Source of the DNA: SABI01 sp028532915
GTDB lineage: Bacteria; Spirochaetota; Spirochaetia; Sphaerochaetales; Sphaerochaetaceae
Length of the DNA: 64,000 nucleotides
Assembly (NCBI GenBank): GCA_963677225.1
Contig: OY781923.1
Coordinates: forward strand, 2,108,001 to 2,172,000
Direction: 5' to 3'
Part shown: positions 62,476 through 64,000 of the stretch, one piece after another
Numbering within the stretch: the stretch's first letter is position 1
How the letters are laid out: each line of letters begins with the position of its first letter
Translations under genes and position numbers: made by a program
Notes under the pieces: model-generated
What the model was told of the DNA's origin: nothing
What the model saw: the letters and a program-made list of their open reading frames with translations, nothing else
Databases searched by the model: none

Positions 62476-62606
62476 TATGAATGTCTGAACAGAATAGAAC
62501 AGTTTTCTTTTCGTGTCCAGCTGTTATCGTTTTGAGCAACAGAAATGTCGGTAAAAGTCATTTGATAAATATCTTTAATCGGGTACCATGATAGAAAGGA
62601 GTCAGC

Positions 62607-62774
62607 ATGATTGATATCAGGAAACACCTTCCGTCGATCCATTCGTATGAGAAGAAAACTACCCGCTATATTCTCCCTGATGAGAACTCATCAGAAGGGC
62701 AGTTCGTCCCCGATATCGTGCTCCGGACTTCAGAAGTTGCCATGAGTGAAAAACGGAGGATAACAAGGGAATAA
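62607..62774 (+). CDS. Small basic protein, function unknown
   Basis: A 55-residue frame from ATG to TAA with AGAAAGGAG upstream and a terminator after it. The protein is rich in charged residues and matches no family I know. Support is the ribosome site and terminator only; it could be a chance frame. Confidence 0.42.
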   Translation: MIDIRKHLPSIHSYEKKTTRYILPDENSSEGQFVPDIVLRTSEVAMSEKRRITRE

Positions 62775-62779
62775 CGAAG

Positions 62780-62806
62780 CCAGATGAAGAATCTGGTTAT
62801 TTTTAC
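62780..62806 (+). terminator. Terminator after the small ORF
   Basis: CCAGAT and ATCTGG pair around a short loop, followed by TTATTTTT. It lies 5 bases after the small ORF and upstream of the second IS. Confidence 0.75.
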
Positions 62807-62894
62807 GTCTTTTTGAAAAACATATATAGTTAGATAATCATAGATAATTGACTGGATGCGTCATCTGTTGTATACTATCGTTAGGAGGCAGAAG

Positions 62895-64000
62895 ATGTTC
62901 GTCAGACAGATCCCAAACAAGAAGACCGGCAGGACAGCGGTATGTATCATTCAGTCCTACCGTGATGTGAGCACTGGCAATAATCGTAGCAGAGTAATCG
63001 AAAACCTTGGATTTCTCGACGTTCTGGAGCGTGAACACGAAGATCCTATTGCATGGGCAAAATTACGGGCAGCTGATCTTACTCGGCAGGCTGAGGAGGG
63101 AAAGAACCAGTACCGGTTGAGCCTGGATGGGAAGGAGAAAATCCCTCAAAACGAAACGCTTCGCAAGAATATCGGCTACGCCGCCTTTTCCAAGCTGTAC
63201 CATCAGCTGGAAATTGACGAGTTCATGGACAATCGTAGACGCTATACGAAACGGGAACATAATCCAAACTCCGTGCTGAAGATGCTGGTGTTCAATCGTC
63301 TGCTGTTCCCCGATTCCAAGAAGGGTGCGTGGGAAGGACGTCATACGTTCCTGGAAGACAGCGCCTACAGTCTGGACAATGTATACTCGAGCCTCGATTT
63401 CCTGCTGAAGTATCGTACTGATTTGATGGCGAAGCTGCATGAAAAAATATGCAGGATCTACCACAGGGATACGCTGCTGCTATTTTACGATGTAACCAAC
63501 TATTACTTCGAGATCGATGAGAATGACACTGACATCACCGGGGATGATGGTGTCGTAAGTGAAGGACTTCGCAAGAAGGGGTATTCTAAAGAGCACCGAA
63601 CCACACCGATCGTTCAGTTGGGTCTCTTCATGGATGAAATGGGGATCCCGGTCTCCTATGAGCTGTTCCCGGGCAACTGCCATGACAGTAAGACGCTCAT
63701 CCCGATGATGGATGCATCATTCGACGATTTCGGCATGTCACACATGATTGTCGTTGCTGACAAGGGTATGATGGGAGGGGATAACATCCGCGACATCCTT
63801 CTCAAACACAAAGGGTACGTCATCAGCTCTTCGGCCAGAAAGGCAGATGCAAAATTCACTGCCTACATGCTGGACCAAGAGGGGTACACAGAGTTGTACG
63901 ACAAGGATACGGGTATCCTGGAATTCAAGTACAAGAGTCGAACCACGCCGCGTTACATCAAGGTAACCTCGCCGAGCGGAGGAAAATCCACAGTGAAGAT
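62895..64000 (+). CDS. IS1634-family transposase, 3' partial
   Basis: The frame is open from the ATG at 62895 (AGGAGG upstream) to the right edge, about 368 residues. FYDVTNYYFEID with the first catalytic Asp and VVADKGMMGGDNIRDIL with the second match the transposase at 49-51 kb, but the overall sequence differs clearly, so it is another member of the family, not a second copy. Its right end is outside the window. Confidence 0.93.
   Translation, partial: MFVRQIPNKKTGRTAVCIIQSYRDVSTGNNRSRVIENLGFLDVLEREHEDPIAWAKLRAADLTRQAEEGKNQYRLSLDGKEKIPQNETLRKNIGYAAFSKLYHQLEIDEFMDNRRRYTKREHNPNSVLKMLVFNRLLFPDSKKGAWEGRHTFLEDSAYSLDNVYSSLDFLLKYRTDLMAKLHEKICRIYHRDTLLLFYDVTNYYFEIDENDTDITGDDGVVSEGLRKKGYSKEHRTTPIVQLGLFMDEMGIPVSYELFPGNCHDSKTLIPMMDASFDDFGMSHMIVVADKGMMGGDNIRDILLKHKGYVISSSARKADAKFTAYMLDQEGYTELYDKDTGILEFKYKSRTTPRYIKVTSPSGGKSTVK

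Overview
The window is about 64 kb of bacterial chromosome from what looks like an anaerobic, diderm, free-living or gut/sediment organism, most plausibly a spirochaete of the Spirochaetaceae/Sphaerochaeta type. This is an inference from gene content: TonB/ExbBD and an outer-membrane receptor show two membranes; FeoABC, flavodoxin, a minimal SufCB pair and ferredoxin-type proteins suggest anaerobic iron and sulfur biology; three HD-GYP and one EAL protein show c-di-GMP signalling. No rRNA, tRNA or CRISPR array was seen.

Layout. 1-3.8 kb: the end of an Fbp/Pot-type ABC importer operon (ATPase cut by the left edge, fused double permease) and two small membrane proteins. 3.8-7.7 kb: a frameshifted SnoaL-like remnant, an SGNH hydrolase and a large sensor with GGDEF and HD-GYP domains. 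7.9-13 kb: an ArsR regulator, a CoA-disulfide-reductase-like flavoprotein, and a thioredoxin-like/DGC/permease operon on the minus strand behind a promoter with two palindromes, followed by a split permease pair. 13-20 kb: a secreted protein with an internal duplication, a PNPOx-like protein, an MFS exporter and feoABC. 20-25 kb: a PNPOx-ferredoxin fusion, a metallophosphoesterase and a PocR-PAS-GAF-GGDEF-HD-GYP sensor. 25-29.5 kb: a lipoprotein with a flavinylation-type motif, a tandem-rhodanese lipoprotein, fucU, and the scar of a deletion that truncated a TRAP permease and a LacI regulator. 29.8-36 kb: an EAL protein, flavodoxin plus DUF2023, an FtsX-like permease and glmS. 36.4-38 kb: a HigBA-like toxin-antitoxin pair with an ImmA/IrrE protease fused to the antitoxin. 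38-45 kb: a LacI-controlled TctCBA uptake and Gfo/Idh/MocA catabolic operon. 46-52.5 kb: an HD-GYP sensor, a complete IS1634-family element with a roughly 150-bp target duplication, and dpaL. 52.7-54.7 kb: sufCB. 54.6-62.5 kb: a nine-gene minus-strand operon for cobalamin uptake behind a cobalamin riboswitch. 62.6-64 kb: a small ORF and a second, partial IS1634-family transposase.

How it fits together. Iron genes are spread over three loci (feoABC, flavodoxin-DUF2023, sufCB), and all three carry the same inverted repeat, GTTAATTnnnATTAAC, at or near their promoters, so one repressor probably controls them. The B12 locus carries its own ExbB, ExbD, TonB, receptor and a surface beta-propeller lipoprotein resembling BtuG of Bacteroidetes in one transcript. 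Recent genome change is visible as one IS insertion, one deletion fusing two half-genes, and one frameshifted gene. No wholly new system is proven here; the best leads are the multi-motif flavin lipoprotein with its tandem-rhodanese neighbour, the shared iron operator, and the palindrome-controlled thioredoxin/DGC/permease operon.
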